Of a DNA stretch of 32,233 nucleotides, positions 7,818 through 16,857 are shown one piece after another (the first letter of the stretch is position 1; the number at the start of each line of letters is the position of its first letter). Under the pieces are notes generated by a model. That model searched no databases. It was given only the letters and a program-made list of their open reading frames with translations, and was not told the DNA's origin. This DNA comes from Spirochaetaceae bacterium (GTDB lineage: Bacteria; Spirochaetota; Spirochaetia; Treponematales; Rectinemataceae): contig JANXYQ010000013.1 in assembly GCA_025355995.1 (NCBI GenBank), positions 1 through 32,233 of the forward strand, in the 5' to 3' direction. A program made the position numbers and the translations under genes.

Positions 7818-7847
7818 TTGACCCGAGCCCGTTCCGGGCACTAGATT
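7818..7847 (+). promoter_or_regulatory. Leaderless-type promoter of coaD
   Basis: TTGACC (7818-7823), 18-bp spacer, TAGATT (7842-7847), then six bases to the coaD ATG. The predicted transcript starts at or next to the start codon, and no Shine-Dalgarno sequence could fit. Confidence 0.6.
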
Positions 7848-7853
7848 TGCGCC

Positions 7854-8369
7854 ATGATCAAGGCTGTCTTCCCCGGATCCTTCGATCCCCCCACCTTCGG
7901 GCACCTCAATATCATCGAGCGCGCGCGGGATCTCTTCGACGAGCTCCTCGTGGTGGTCGCCGTAAACAGGCAAAAAACGGGGCTTTTCGCCCCCGAGGAG
8001 CGTCGAGATCTCCTCGTGGAGCTCCTCGGCGGCTTTGCGAACGTTTCCGTCCACCTCTGCGACAAGCTGATCGTCGAGTTCGCGCGGAGCAACGGGTGCA
8101 GGGTCCTCGTCCGCGGGGTCAGGAGCGTCCCCGATTTCTCCTACGAATTCGAGCTTTCGATCATGAACAAGGGGCTCAATCCCGCGGTGGAGACCATTTT
8201 CATGCCTACCGATCCTAAATTCTTCGTGCTCAGATCGAGCGCGATCAAGGAATTGGCGCTCTATGACGGCGACATTTCCAGCATGGTCCCGCCCAACGTA
8301 GCGAAGGCGGTCAGGGCTAAGGCGGCCGCTTCCGGCGCCCGGAGCCTCGCGGCGGGAGATCGGACTTGA
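7854..8369 (+). CDS. coaD: Phosphopantetheine adenylyltransferase
   Basis: Adds AMP to 4'-phosphopantetheine to give dephospho-CoA, the fourth step of CoA synthesis. 171 residues. The nucleotidyltransferase fold is shown by PGSFDPPTFGHLNII near the N terminus (the family T-x-GH motif) and by LRSSAIKELA near residue 125 (the family ISSS-x-x-R-like motif); RGVRSVPDFSYE near residue 85 is the usual substrate loop. The start ATG at 7854 is only six bases after a -10 hexamer. The C terminus has about 15 extra residues (AKAAASGARSLAAGDRT) beyond the usual end. The stop TGA at 8367-8369 lies inside the TTGACA of the next promoter. CoaD supplies the precursor of the pantetheine arm carried by ACP, encoded two genes downstream. 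Confidence 0.97.
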   Translation: MIKAVFPGSFDPPTFGHLNIIERARDLFDELLVVVAVNRQKTGLFAPEERRDLLVELLGGFANVSVHLCDKLIVEFARSNGCRVLVRGVRSVPDFSYEFELSIMNKGLNPAVETIFMPTDPKFFVLRSSAIKELALYDGDISSMVPPNVAKAVRAKAAASGARSLAAGDRT

Positions 8370-8388
8370 CAACTTTTGGTTTTTTGTG
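8366..8388 (+). promoter_or_regulatory. -35 and start of the leader before rpmF-acpP-rnc
   Basis: A perfect TTGACA (8366-8371) overlaps the coaD stop codon. With a 17-bp T-rich spacer the -10 would start at 8389 (TAGGTT, three of six). A second possible -10, TATAAA at 8430-8435, has no good -35. The leader to rpmF is up to about 95 bases and ends in AAGAGG nine bases before the ATG. The yceD-type gene often found before rpmF is absent. Confidence 0.5.
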
Positions 8389-8492
8389 TAGGTTGCCTTT
8401 GTTGCTAGACCTTCCAGAGCTTCGCGGTGTATAAATGCGGTCTGGGCCGGCCTCGAGTCGGAATATATCGCGTTTAGTAAGAGGTTTAAGTT

Positions 8493-8681
8493 ATGGCTGT
8501 ACCTAAATTCAGGACTTCAAAGGCGAGGACTCGCAGGCGCCAGTCGATCAACATGAAGCTGACTGCCCCAACCCTCGTGACGTGCGGGAATTGCGGAAAT
8601 CCGGTTCTACTGCACCGGGTCTGCCCGAAGTGCGGTTTCTATCGCGGGCGACAGGTCATTACGCCCGAATCCAAGGCATAA
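8493..8681 (+). CDS. rpmF: Ribosomal protein L32
   Basis: Small protein of the large ribosomal subunit. 62 residues starting MAVPKFRTSKARTRRRQS, the family's typical basic N terminus. The second half has a zinc ribbon of the CXXC...CXXC type (CGNCG and CPKCG), so this is the zinc-binding C+ form rather than the Cys-free form. The ATG is preceded by AAGAGG at nine bases. It is followed after 10 bases by acpP, the widespread rpmF-fatty-acid-gene linkage, here without plsX or fabH. Confidence 0.97.
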   Translation: MAVPKFRTSKARTRRRQSINMKLTAPTLVTCGNCGNPVLLHRVCPKCGFYRGRQVITPESKA

Positions 8682-8691
8682 GGAGAGCGGC

Positions 8692-8928
8692 ATGGACGAG
8701 CTGTTCATCAAGATTAAGAAAATCATCGCCGAGAAGCTCGAGGTGGAAGAGGACAAGATCACGCTCGAGGCGAGCTTCAGGCAGGACCTCGGCGCGGACA
8801 GCCTCGACACCTACGAGCTCGTATACGGAATCGAGGAAGAGATGGGCATCACCATCCCGGACGAGAAGGCGAACGAGTTCGAGACCGTCAAGGACGCTTA
8901 CGATTTCATCAAGTCCCAGGTGAAGTGA
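8692..8928 (+). CDS. acpP: Acyl carrier protein
   Basis: Carries growing acyl chains of fatty acid synthesis on a 4'-phosphopantetheine arm. 78 residues, acidic, helical. The arm attaches to Ser37 in the family motif DSLD (GADSLDTYELV). The ATG is preceded by GGAGAG nine bases upstream. It lies between rpmF and rnc, and acpP-rnc linkage is common in bacteria. Confidence 0.97.
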   Translation: MDELFIKIKKIIAEKLEVEEDKITLEASFRQDLGADSLDTYELVYGIEEEMGITIPDEKANEFETVKDAYDFIKSQVK

Positions 8929-8958
8929 TCCCCACCCACGCTATGCGGGCGAAGTGAC

Positions 8959-9729
8959 GTGCTGTTCCAGGGCGCCGGCGCCATATCCCGCGAGCGAAGG
9001 GCCCAGCTGGCCGCTTTCCAGAAGCAGGCCGATATAAGGTTCAGGAGCCTCGAGCTCCTGAACCTTTCTTTTACCCACCGCTCCTGCGGCAACGAGGATC
9101 CCGCGCGATCCCAGAACAACGAGCGCCTGGAATTCCTCGGCGACGCCGTGCTCGGACTCGTCACGGCTTCCTGCCTCTACGAGCTCCTCGGCGAGCGCAG
9201 CGAGGGCGAGCTGGCCCGGGTCAAGAGCTACGTCGTCTCCGAGGAAGTCCTCTCGGAGCTGGCCAAGGGACTCAGGCTCGACGAGTACATCCTCCTCGGC
9301 AAGGGCGAGGAGCAATCCGGGGGCAGGGCCAAGAAGGCCATTCTAGCCGACGCGACGGAGGCCCTCTTCGGCGCCTACTACGTCGACTCCGGCTTCGAGG
9401 CGGCCTACCGCTTCGTCCGAGCCCTCGTCGAGCCCGAGATCGGCAAGGTCCTCCAGAACCGCCATCACAAGGACTACAAGACCATGCTCCAGGAGTATGC
9501 CCAGAAGTACCACAAGAGCTATCCGCTCTATAGGCTCGAGAAGAAGTCCGGACCGGATCACGACCGGACCTTCTGGGTCTCCTGCGTGGTCGCCGGGGCC
9601 GCCTACGGCGCCCTGAGCGGCAAGAATAAGAAAGAGGCGGAGCAGTGCGCGGCCAAGGCCGCCTACGACGCGATCATCGCGGCCGGCGGGCTCGAAGCCG
9701 CCCGCCTCCTCCAAATAGAGAACCAGTAG
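8959..9729 (+). CDS. rnc: Ribonuclease III
   Basis: Double-strand-specific endoribonuclease that processes rRNA and some mRNAs. 256 residues. The catalytic domain has the signature NNERLEFLGDAVLG near residue 52 and the downstream acidic pair in DATEALFGAYYVDSG. The double-stranded RNA-binding domain spans about residues 172-245 (DYKTMLQEYAQK through the Lys-rich KNKKEAEQCAAKAAYDAI). The start is GTG at 8959, 30 bases after acpP. The ribosome binding site is weak, and no other start codon exists in frame after the acpP stop. The stop TAG touches the stop of the convergent pcnB/cca gene, forming the palindrome TAGCTA. Confidence 0.96.
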   Translation: MLFQGAGAISRERRAQLAAFQKQADIRFRSLELLNLSFTHRSCGNEDPARSQNNERLEFLGDAVLGLVTASCLYELLGERSEGELARVKSYVVSEEVLSELAKGLRLDEYILLGKGEEQSGGRAKKAILADATEALFGAYYVDSGFEAAYRFVRALVEPEIGKVLQNRHHKDYKTMLQEYAQKYHKSYPLYRLEKKSGPDHDRTFWVSCVVAGAAYGALSGKNKKEAEQCAAKAAYDAIIAAGGLEAARLLQIENQ

Positions 9730-11079
9730 CTACAGGCCGTACTTGGGCTTCAGCTTCCCCGCGATCTCGAGCAGGCGGCCGCGCTCGTTTAGGGCGGGAT
9801 CGTCCATCACCGTCTCGAGGAGCTCCTTGAGCATCATCCCCATCTTCGGGCCGGGCGGGATGCCGATCGAGGAGAGGTCCCCGCCCTTGACCGCTAGATC
9901 CGCGATGCCGAAGGCCTCCTTCGCTGCGAGGACGGCCGCGATCCGCTCTCGCAGGGGATCCAGGCCGCGGGGATCCACGGGACGGCCGATTATCCCGGTG
10001 CCGTCCGCCACGCGCAGCGCGAAGAGCCTATCCAGCGAGTCCGGGCCGACGCGGGCGAGGAAACGCCGCACCGCGGGGTCTCCCCAGGAGTCATCGTAGG
10101 CGAACATATGCAAGCGTACGAGGTGGACGACCTCGTCGGTCACGGCGTTGGGGAAGCGAAGCCTCTTGAGCAGCGCCTCGGCGTCGCGCGCCGAGTATTC
10201 CTCGTGCCGATAGAAGGTGGGATCTTCTCCCTCCTTCTCCTTCTTGGCGGCGGGCTTGCCGATGTCGTGGAGGAGGGCCGCCAGGCGGAGGACCAGCTCG
10301 GGCGGCGAGGCGTCGACGCTGGCGTACAGGTGGTCGAGCACGTCGAAGACGTGCATTCCGCGCTGCTCGACGCCCCGGCAGCCGATCAGCTCCGGCGAGA
10401 TCGCGGCGAGCAGGCCGGTCTCCTCGAGCAGGCGCAGGCCGAGGGAGGGAACCGGTGAGAGCAGCGTCTTCTGCAGCTCCTCCCGGACCCGCTCGGCAGA
10501 GACGAGCCTGAATCGAACGATCGAGGGGCCGATGGCAGCCAACGTGCCGCCCTCGATCTTGAAGCCGAGCTGCGACGCGAAGCGGATCGCCCGCAGGGGC
10601 CGCAGCCCGTCCTCGCGGAATCGCTCCAGGGGATCGCCCACCGCCCGGACGAGGCGCCGCGCCAGGTCCTCCCTGCCTCCGTGAGGATCGAGCAGGTCCC
10701 TGGCCCCGAGGTCGAAGGCCATGGCGTTCATCGTGAAGTCCCTGCGCGAGAGATCCTCGCCGATGGTAGAGGCGTACTCGACGCTGTCGGGATGCCGGCC
10801 GTCGGCGTATGAGGACTCCGTCCTGAAGGTGGTGACCTCGATCTCCATGCCCTTGAAGAGCACGGTGACCGTGCCGTGCTTGATGCCGGTCGGGATCACC
10901 CGCTTATAGGCCTTGATCACCTCTTCCGGGCGGGCGTCGGTCGCGACATCGAAGTCGCTCACCTCGCGGCCGAGGAGATAATCCCGCACGGCGCCGCCCA
11001 CGAGGAAGCAGGACTTGCCCGCGTCGGCGAGCACGCGGGCGAACTCGTAGAGCTCCCGGGGCGGATTGATCGCTCTCAT
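9730..11079 (-). CDS. tRNA nucleotidyltransferase / poly(A) polymerase family protein with HD domain
   Basis: Class II template-independent nucleotidyltransferase; members either add CCA to tRNA 3' ends or add poly(A). 449 residues. The head domain has FLVGGAVRDYLLG and the metal-binding pair Asp42/Asp44 (SDFDVAT), then RRDF near 112-115 and the nucleotide-selection motif EDGLR (156-160). An HD domain follows (LLHDIGK, His271-Asp272). The HD domain and overall length fit CCA-adding enzymes with phosphohydrolase activity, but specificity cannot be decided from motifs alone. Four of the five tRNAs here lack an encoded CCA, so the cell needs a CCA-adding enzyme. The start is ATG at 11079 (MRAINPP), with GAGG upstream and TATAAG ten bases before the ATG. 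It is divergent from thiN. Confidence 0.93.
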   Translation of the reverse strand: MRAINPPRELYEFARVLADAGKSCFLVGGAVRDYLLGREVSDFDVATDARPEEVIKAYKRVIPTGIKHGTVTVLFKGMEIEVTTFRTESSYADGRHPDSVEYASTIGEDLSRRDFTMNAMAFDLGARDLLDPHGGREDLARRLVRAVGDPLERFREDGLRPLRAIRFASQLGFKIEGGTLAAIGPSIVRFRLVSAERVREELQKTLLSPVPSLGLRLLEETGLLAAISPELIGCRGVEQRGMHVFDVLDHLYASVDASPPELVLRLAALLHDIGKPAAKKEKEGEDPTFYRHEEYSARDAEALLKRLRFPNAVTDEVVHLVRLHMFAYDDSWGDPAVRRFLARVGPDSLDRLFALRVADGTGIIGRPVDPRGLDPLRERIAAVLAAKEAFGIADLAVKGGDLSSIGIPPGPKMGMMLKELLETVMDDPALNERGRLLEIAGKLKPKYGL

Positions 11080-11089
11080 CTGCCTCGAC

Positions 11090-11117
11090 CTTATACCGGA
11101 TGGACTCGCCTCGGCAA
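11090..11117 (-). promoter_or_regulatory. Promoter of the tRNA nucleotidyltransferase gene
   Basis: Minus strand: TTGCCG (11117-11112), 16-bp spacer, TATAAG (11095-11090), then 10 bases to the ATG. The predicted leader is only about three bases, although a GAGG lies between the -10 and the ATG. Confidence 0.5.
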
Positions 11118-11123
11118 TATCGC

Positions 11124-11153
11124 TTGACAGCCCGAGGCCGCGGCGAACAGACT
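11124..11153 (+). promoter_or_regulatory. Promoter of thiN, back to back with the divergent promoter
   Basis: Perfect TTGACA (11124-11129), 18-bp spacer, CAGACT (11148-11153, three of six), then eight bases to the ATG. The -35 hexamers of the two divergent promoters are six bases apart, so the polymerases would compete. Confidence 0.45.
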
Positions 11154-11161
11154 GGCAGGAT

Positions 11162-11830
11162 ATGGAAGCCCTGCTCGTAACCGGAGGCGAGCCCCCGCCG
11201 CGGAGCCGACTCGAGTCCCGATTCGCGGGTTTCGGGCTGGTCTGCGCCGCCGATTCGGGCCTCGATACCCTCGTCGCCTGGGGGCTGGCCCCCGACATAA
11301 TCGTCGGGGACATGGATTCCGTCTCGAGCCCGGCCCTGGCGAGGTGCTTCCCCCTCGCCAGGCTCATCGTCGAGTCCCGCGACAAGGACGAGACCGACAC
11401 CGAGCTGGGGCTCTCGGCACTCGCCGCGAGCGGCGCCGACAGGATCGTCCTCGCGGGCGGCGGGGGAGGCCGCCTCGACCACCTGCTCGCGATCCGGGGC
11501 CTCTTCGAGCGGCGAGGCTCGCGGCCGAGGCCCAGCGAATGGCATATCGCCGGCGAGGCCGCCTATCTCGTCGAGGAGGGGGGCCGCCTCGCGCTGGACG
11601 CGGCCGCCGGCTCGACCGTCTCGGTCTTCCCCCTGGCCGCGGGGGCCTCGCTCATGACCAGCGACGGGCTCAAGTGGCCGCTCGCCGGGCTCTCGTGGGG
11701 CCCGGGCGATTCGGGCGTCAGCAACGTCGCGGCCGATGGCGCGTTCAGCGTATGCGCGGGTCGGGGCGACCTACTGGTCGTGCTGCTCATCGCCCCCGGC
11801 GCCGGCCCCGCGGAAGGCCGCGGCCAGTAG
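11162..11830 (+). CDS. thiN: Thiamine pyrophosphokinase
   Basis: Transfers pyrophosphate from ATP to thiamine to make the cofactor thiamine diphosphate. 222 residues from ATG 11162 (MEALLVTGG). Family motifs are in order: CAADSGLDTL near residue 26, PDIIVGDMDS near 43, RDKDETDTELG near 74, and GGGGGRLDHLLA near 100. The C-terminal half is the usual beta-rich domain. A longer reading from 11066 would run through the promoter and the divergent gene, so I reject it. The last 60 bases overlap the end of the HIT gene on the other strand. No other thiamine genes are nearby, which fits salvage of imported thiamine. Confidence 0.92.
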   Translation: MEALLVTGGEPPPRSRLESRFAGFGLVCAADSGLDTLVAWGLAPDIIVGDMDSVSSPALARCFPLARLIVESRDKDETDTELGLSALAASGADRIVLAGGGGGRLDHLLAIRGLFERRGSRPRPSEWHIAGEAAYLVEEGGRLALDAAAGSTVSVFPLAAGASLMTSDGLKWPLAGLSWGPGDSGVSNVAADGAFSVCAGRGDLLVVLLIAPGAGPAEGRGQ

Positions 11831-12280
11831 CAGCCTCGTCTCGCGCGGGTCTTGGACGAGGACTCGCGAGCCCGCGATGAGCTCAGCGATCCCGATCTCG
11901 CGGGGGTAGCGCGGTATCACGTGGAGATGAAGGTGATCTATGCTCGCTCCCGCGGACAAGCCCATGTTGTAACCGATATTATAGGCGGAGGGCTTCATGA
12001 CGCCGTCCAGGACGCCGAGGCAGTCGTCGATTAGGCCGTCGAGCTCGCGGCGCTCCTGTCCCGAGAGGGAGCGGATGTCGACGACGTGGCGCTTGGGGAA
12101 GACGATGAGGTGGCCGGGATTGTAGGGATAGAGATTGAGCGAAACGACGAAGGAGGCCGACTCGTGGACGACGAGCCGCTCGACCTCGTCGGAGCCCGAG
12201 GCAACGAGGCAGAGTATGCAGCCCTCGGGCTTGTCGCCCTTGAGGTAGCCGAGCTTGTCGAAGTTGAAGAAGTACTCCAT
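11771..12280 (-). CDS. HIT family nucleotide hydrolase or transferase
   Basis: Histidine-triad protein acting on nucleotide phosphoanhydrides such as Ap4A or AMP conjugates. 169 residues. The triad is HLHLHVIPR, preceded by NMGLSAGASID. The N-terminal half contains CILC and the family strand SLNLYPYNPGHLIVFPKRH, a layout I associate with the larger Ap4A-phosphorylase-like HIT branch. The start is ATG at 12280 (MEYFFNFDK); longer readings upstream run through the divergent gene and are noise. The last 60 bases overlap thiN tail to tail. The exact substrate is not determinable. Confidence 0.92.
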   Translation of the reverse strand: MEYFFNFDKLGYLKGDKPEGCILCLVASGSDEVERLVVHESASFVVSLNLYPYNPGHLIVFPKRHVVDIRSLSGQERRELDGLIDDCLGVLDGVMKPSAYNIGYNMGLSAGASIDHLHLHVIPRYPREIGIAELIAGSRVLVQDPRETRLLLAAAFRGAGAGGDEQHDQ

Positions 12281-12334
12281 TATTGCCCCCGACGGTCTGC
12301 CTAATAGTATACGGTTCGCCCCGAGGACGCCAGC

Positions 12335-12670
12335 ATGGACGAAGCAGAGAAGCCCCTGATCCTGATCCTCGTCAAGCGCGCGGCCATCTTCCTGTTCGTG
12401 CTCTGCGCCATATCGACCTTCTATTGGATAGTCGGATCGCTGAGCTCCTTCCTCGACGAGACTCAATCCATGCTCCTCTCGATCATGAGGATATCCGCGC
12501 TGGGCATAGTCTCCGTCTCCGGCCTCGGAATAGCCGTCGCCGCCGTCCTCGCCCGTCGCTACAGACTCTCCCTGGGAGGCGTAGTCGCCTACGCGCTCGC
12601 CGCCGCCTTCGGCGCCTCGGCGCTCGCCGTCGCCCAAGCCGTATCGATCCTCTCCCTCGGCCTTCGCTGA
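12335..12670 (+). CDS. Hypothetical membrane protein, 111 aa
   Basis: Not recognised. A short charged N terminus (MDEAEKP) is followed by three hydrophobic segments at about residues 13-33, 50-72 and 82-107, with RRYR between the second and third, so the N terminus is probably inside or outside depending on topology rules I cannot settle. The ATG at 12335 has GAGGACG about seven bases upstream. TATACG near 12309, with a TTGCCC-like -35, gives a plausible promoter in the 54-base gap from the divergent HIT gene. The stop is 48 bases before gltX. It could be an inner-membrane accessory of unknown role. Confidence 0.72.
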   Translation: MDEAEKPLILILVKRAAIFLFVLCAISTFYWIVGSLSSFLDETQSMLLSIMRISALGIVSVSGLGIAVAAVLARRYRLSLGGVVAYALAAAFGASALAVAQAVSILSLGLR

Positions 12671-12681
12671 CATCCGGAGCC

Positions 12682-12711
12682 TTGACCCCTTTTCCGCGCG
12701 GCCGCTATACT
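12682..12711 (+). promoter_or_regulatory. Leaderless-type promoter of gltX
   Basis: TTGACC (12682-12687), 18-bp spacer, TATACT (12706-12711), then seven bases (CGGCGTC) to the ATG. Good hexamers and no ribosome binding site make this the clearest leaderless case here. Confidence 0.75.
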
Positions 12712-12718
12712 CGGCGTC

Positions 12719-14185
12719 ATGCAAGTCAGAGTTCGCTACGCTCCCTCTCCCACCGGCCTCCAGCACATCGGCAGCGTCAGGACAGCCCTCTTCGATTACC
12801 TCTTCGCCCGCGCGAGCGGCGGCGTTTTCATACTGCGCCTCGAGGATACGGACAGGACGCGCTACTCCGAAGAATACGTCAAGAACCTCTACGATACCTT
12901 CAAATGGCTTGGCTTCTATTGGGACGAGGGTCCCGACGTCGGCGGCCCCTACGGCCCCTACGTCCAGTCCGAGCGCTTCCCTCTCTACCAGGCTCGGGCT
13001 AAGGAGCTCATCGAGAAGGGCATGGCCTATTACTGCTTCTGCGGCGAGGAGCGCCTCGCCAAGGTTCGCGCCGATCAGGCGGACTCCGATACCTCGGAGA
13101 TGGGCTACGATCGGCATTGCCGCGGCCTGGATCCCGCCGCCGCCGCCGCCCGGATCGCGGCCGGCGAGAAGGCGGTCATCCGCCTCAAGATCCCCCTCGA
13201 GGGAACTACCAAGTTCCGCGACGCCCTCCTCGGCGACATCGAGTGGAAGAACGAGGACGTGAGCCCCGATCCGATCCTCCTCAAGTCCGACGGCTTCCCC
13301 ACCTATCATCTCGCCAACGTCGTGGACGACCACCTGATGCGCATAACGCACATCACGCGCGCCCAGGAGTGGATACCCTCGGCGCCGCTGCATATAATCA
13401 TGTACGAGGCCTTCGGCTGGGAGCCGCCCGAGCTCGTCCACCTCCCCATGGTCCTCGGCGCGGACGGCCACAAGCTCTCGAAGCGGCACGGCGCCACAGC
13501 GGTCGACGAGTTCCGCAAGGCGGGGTACCTGCCCGAGGCCCTCGTCAATTACGTTTCCCACCTCGGCTGCTCCTTCGAGGAGGGCCGCGACATCTTCTCC
13601 CTCGCCGACCTCGAGCGGCTATTCAAGGTCGAGCGCCTCAACAAGGCTCCCGCCATCTTCGACTACCAGAAGCTGGAGTGGTACAACGGCCAGTACATCA
13701 GGCTGAAGTCCGACGCGGACCTGCTCGGCCTCGTCATGCCCTACCTCGTTCAGGCCGGCCTCCTGGCCGAGGCGCCCGCCCCCGAGCCGAGGAGCCTAGC
13801 CCTCGGTGCGATGCCCCTCGTCAAGGAGCGCCTGCGCTTCCTCGCCGACGCGCCGATCATGCTGCGCTACCTCTTCGAGGAGCCGCCGGTGCCCGCCCCC
13901 GAGGAGTTCATCCCCAAGAAGCTCGACAAGGCCAGGGCGGCCGAGCTCCTCGCCGCGGGCGGGGCCCTCCTGCCTTCCTGCGACCTGTCCGACCTCGAGG
14001 CTACGGAGGCACGATACCGCGCCGAGGCCGAGCGCCTCGGCGCCAAATTCGGCGACCTGATGATGCCGCTGCGCGTCGCGGTCACGGGCTCGCGCGTGAG
14101 CCCGCCCCTCTTCGAGTCGATCAGGCTCATCGGGATACCGAAGGCGACGGCCAGGATAGGGCGCGCCGTCGCGGCCCTGTCGTAG
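12719..14185 (+). CDS. gltX: Glutamyl-tRNA synthetase
   Basis: Charges tRNA-Glu with glutamate. 488 residues, typical of bacterial GluRS. Class I signatures: PSPTGLQHIGS (HIGS at 16-19) and the second ATP-binding motif KLSKRHG near residue 255. A YCFCGEE stretch near residue 103 resembles the zinc-binding connective region. The C-terminal half is the helical anticodon-binding domain. The ATG at 12719 is seven bases after the -10. A separate GlnRS gene follows, so this enzyme need only charge tRNA-Glu. That is an inference: specificity residues were not tested. Confidence 0.97.
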   Translation: MQVRVRYAPSPTGLQHIGSVRTALFDYLFARASGGVFILRLEDTDRTRYSEEYVKNLYDTFKWLGFYWDEGPDVGGPYGPYVQSERFPLYQARAKELIEKGMAYYCFCGEERLAKVRADQADSDTSEMGYDRHCRGLDPAAAAARIAAGEKAVIRLKIPLEGTTKFRDALLGDIEWKNEDVSPDPILLKSDGFPTYHLANVVDDHLMRITHITRAQEWIPSAPLHIIMYEAFGWEPPELVHLPMVLGADGHKLSKRHGATAVDEFRKAGYLPEALVNYVSHLGCSFEEGRDIFSLADLERLFKVERLNKAPAIFDYQKLEWYNGQYIRLKSDADLLGLVMPYLVQAGLLAEAPAPEPRSLALGAMPLVKERLRFLADAPIMLRYLFEEPPVPAPEEFIPKKLDKARAAELLAAGGALLPSCDLSDLEATEARYRAEAERLGAKFGDLMMPLRVAVTGSRVSPPLFESIRLIGIPKATARIGRAVAALS

Positions 14186-14228
14186 CGGCATCGTCGCCGC
14201 GGCGCGCCGCCCCGCGCCGCCCCGCGCC

Positions 14229-14284
14229 TTGACCCGTGGTTTCGCTTCGGGGCATAGTTCCATTGCCGTGCCCCTGAAGCACGG
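14229..14284 (+). promoter_or_regulatory. Promoter and leader hairpin of glnS
   Basis: TTGACC (14229-14234), 18-bp spacer, CATAGT (14253-14258). Unlike its neighbours this gene has a leader of about 35 bases. The leader contains a 5-bp hairpin, CCGTG/CACGG (14266-14270 with 14280-14284), followed by AAGGAG and the ATG. The 14186-14228 gap after gltX is pure GC without a clear terminator. Confidence 0.6.
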
Positions 14285-14299
14285 TCAAGGAGACCTACG

Positions 14300-16024
<1,725 letters not shown>

Positions 16025-16067
16025 CGCCGTTATCGAGCAAAAAAACGGGAACGGAGGTCCAGGAAAA

Positions 16068-16170
16068 CCGCCAAGGAACGCGAGGCGACGCGAAGGATGA
16101 GAAAGGAATTCCATCCCTTTTAGCGTTCCTTAGCGTACTTTGGCGTCACTTAGCGGCTTTCTTCGCCTCC
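16068..16170. repeat. Inverted array of 10-bp repeats between converging genes
   Basis: The right part repeats every exactly 10 bases: TTAGCGTTCC, TTAGCGTACT, TTGGCGTCAC, TTAGCGGCTT (from 16120/16121 to about 16160). The left part (about 16068-16097) is the reverse-complement type, CGCCAAGGAACGCGAGGCGACGCGAAGG, shown here in shorter pieces: CGCCAAGGAA, CGCGAGGCGA, CGCGAAGG. The two parts form a long imperfect hairpin with many G-U pairs around 16098-16115, and GGATG/CATCC extend it. It sits between the ends of glnS and the LUD gene and may act as a terminator on both strands. From memory, similar 'ACGCAAAGG' decamer arrays occur between genes in many environmental bacteria. Confidence 0.75.
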
Positions 16171-16204
16171 GTACTTTAGCAGGCATTCCGTAAATCGCCG
16201 GACA

Positions 16205-16828
16205 CTAGAAGCCCACGTCCTCTTTCACGAAGATCAGCTTCGCCCTGCCGGGCTGGATTTCCCGATTGAATACGAGGACCTTGGCCGGGAAGCTGTTGAA
16301 GCCTTCGGGCAGGCCATAGGCCTTCCTGGCTCGCGCGCTCTCGAGCGGCACGATGTGCGCGTCGATGCGCTTGAAGCCCTCTTCGAGGTCCTTGACGATC
16401 TTCTTGGTGCTGACGATCCAAATAACCGTCCCCGCGCCGTAGGCATAGCCGGGGAGCTGGCTGCCGGTCAGGGAGGCGAAGAGAATGGAACCCGTCTCGG
16501 TCACAGCGTGGGCGCTGCCTACGGAGAAATCGGGGCCGGCTCCCAGCTTGCGCATCTCCCTGCCCTGGGTCTTGGCGTCCATCTTCGTGAGCCTGGCTTT
16601 GACGCCATCATATTTGCCGGACTCGTTGACCGCCTTGGCCAAGCCGATCGCGTCGAGCGTTACCGAGCCGGCTGTGAATACCTCGGCTCCCGGGGGCAGG
16701 AGCTCGGTCAGCTTCTTGAGGGCCTCGACTCCAGTGTCTACGACGCTGGCCTCGATGCCGTTCGCGGCCAAGGCCTTTATTGTCTTCTCTACGGTTTCGC
16801 TCGAAGCGAGCGCTGAAAAATCCTTCAT
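16205..16828 (-). CDS. LUD-domain protein (LutC-like, formerly DUF162)
   Basis: Single LUD domain of 207 residues. The family includes LutC, a part of the LutABC lactate-oxidation complex. Visible family features are the GSVTLDAIGL segment near residue 53, the ETGSILFAS strand near residue 111, and VIWIVSTKKIVKDLEEG near residue 135. The LutA and LutB iron-sulfur partners are not in the window, so lactate oxidation is not implied; orphan LUD proteins are common in anaerobes and mostly uncharacterised. ATG 16828 has a near-perfect GGAGGACACA upstream. It is divergent from an HxlR-type regulator across an AT-rich, palindromic intergenic region, so it is probably that regulator's target. Confidence 0.88.
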   Translation of the reverse strand: MKDFSALASSETVEKTIKALAANGIEASVVDTGVEALKKLTELLPPGAEVFTAGSVTLDAIGLAKAVNESGKYDGVKARLTKMDAKTQGREMRKLGAGPDFSVGSAHAVTETGSILFASLTGSQLPGYAYGAGTVIWIVSTKKIVKDLEEGFKRIDAHIVPLESARARKAYGLPEGFNSFPAKVLVFNREIQPGRAKLIFVKEDVGF

Positions 16829-16857
16829 TGTGTCCTCCAGATAAACTTGAATACGTA

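Noticed and set aside
7749-8372. N-terminal extension of lnt through the coaD gene
   Set aside because: Would overlap coaD completely; the hydrophobic lnt N terminus begins right after ATG 7748.
12281-13561. N-terminal extension of the HIT protein across gltX
   Set aside because: Out-of-frame antisense of gltX; HIT proteins are about the size given by the ATG at 12280.
16068-16170. CRISPR array
   Set aside because: Units are only 10 bases, without spacers, and the halves are inverted; no cas genes are present.
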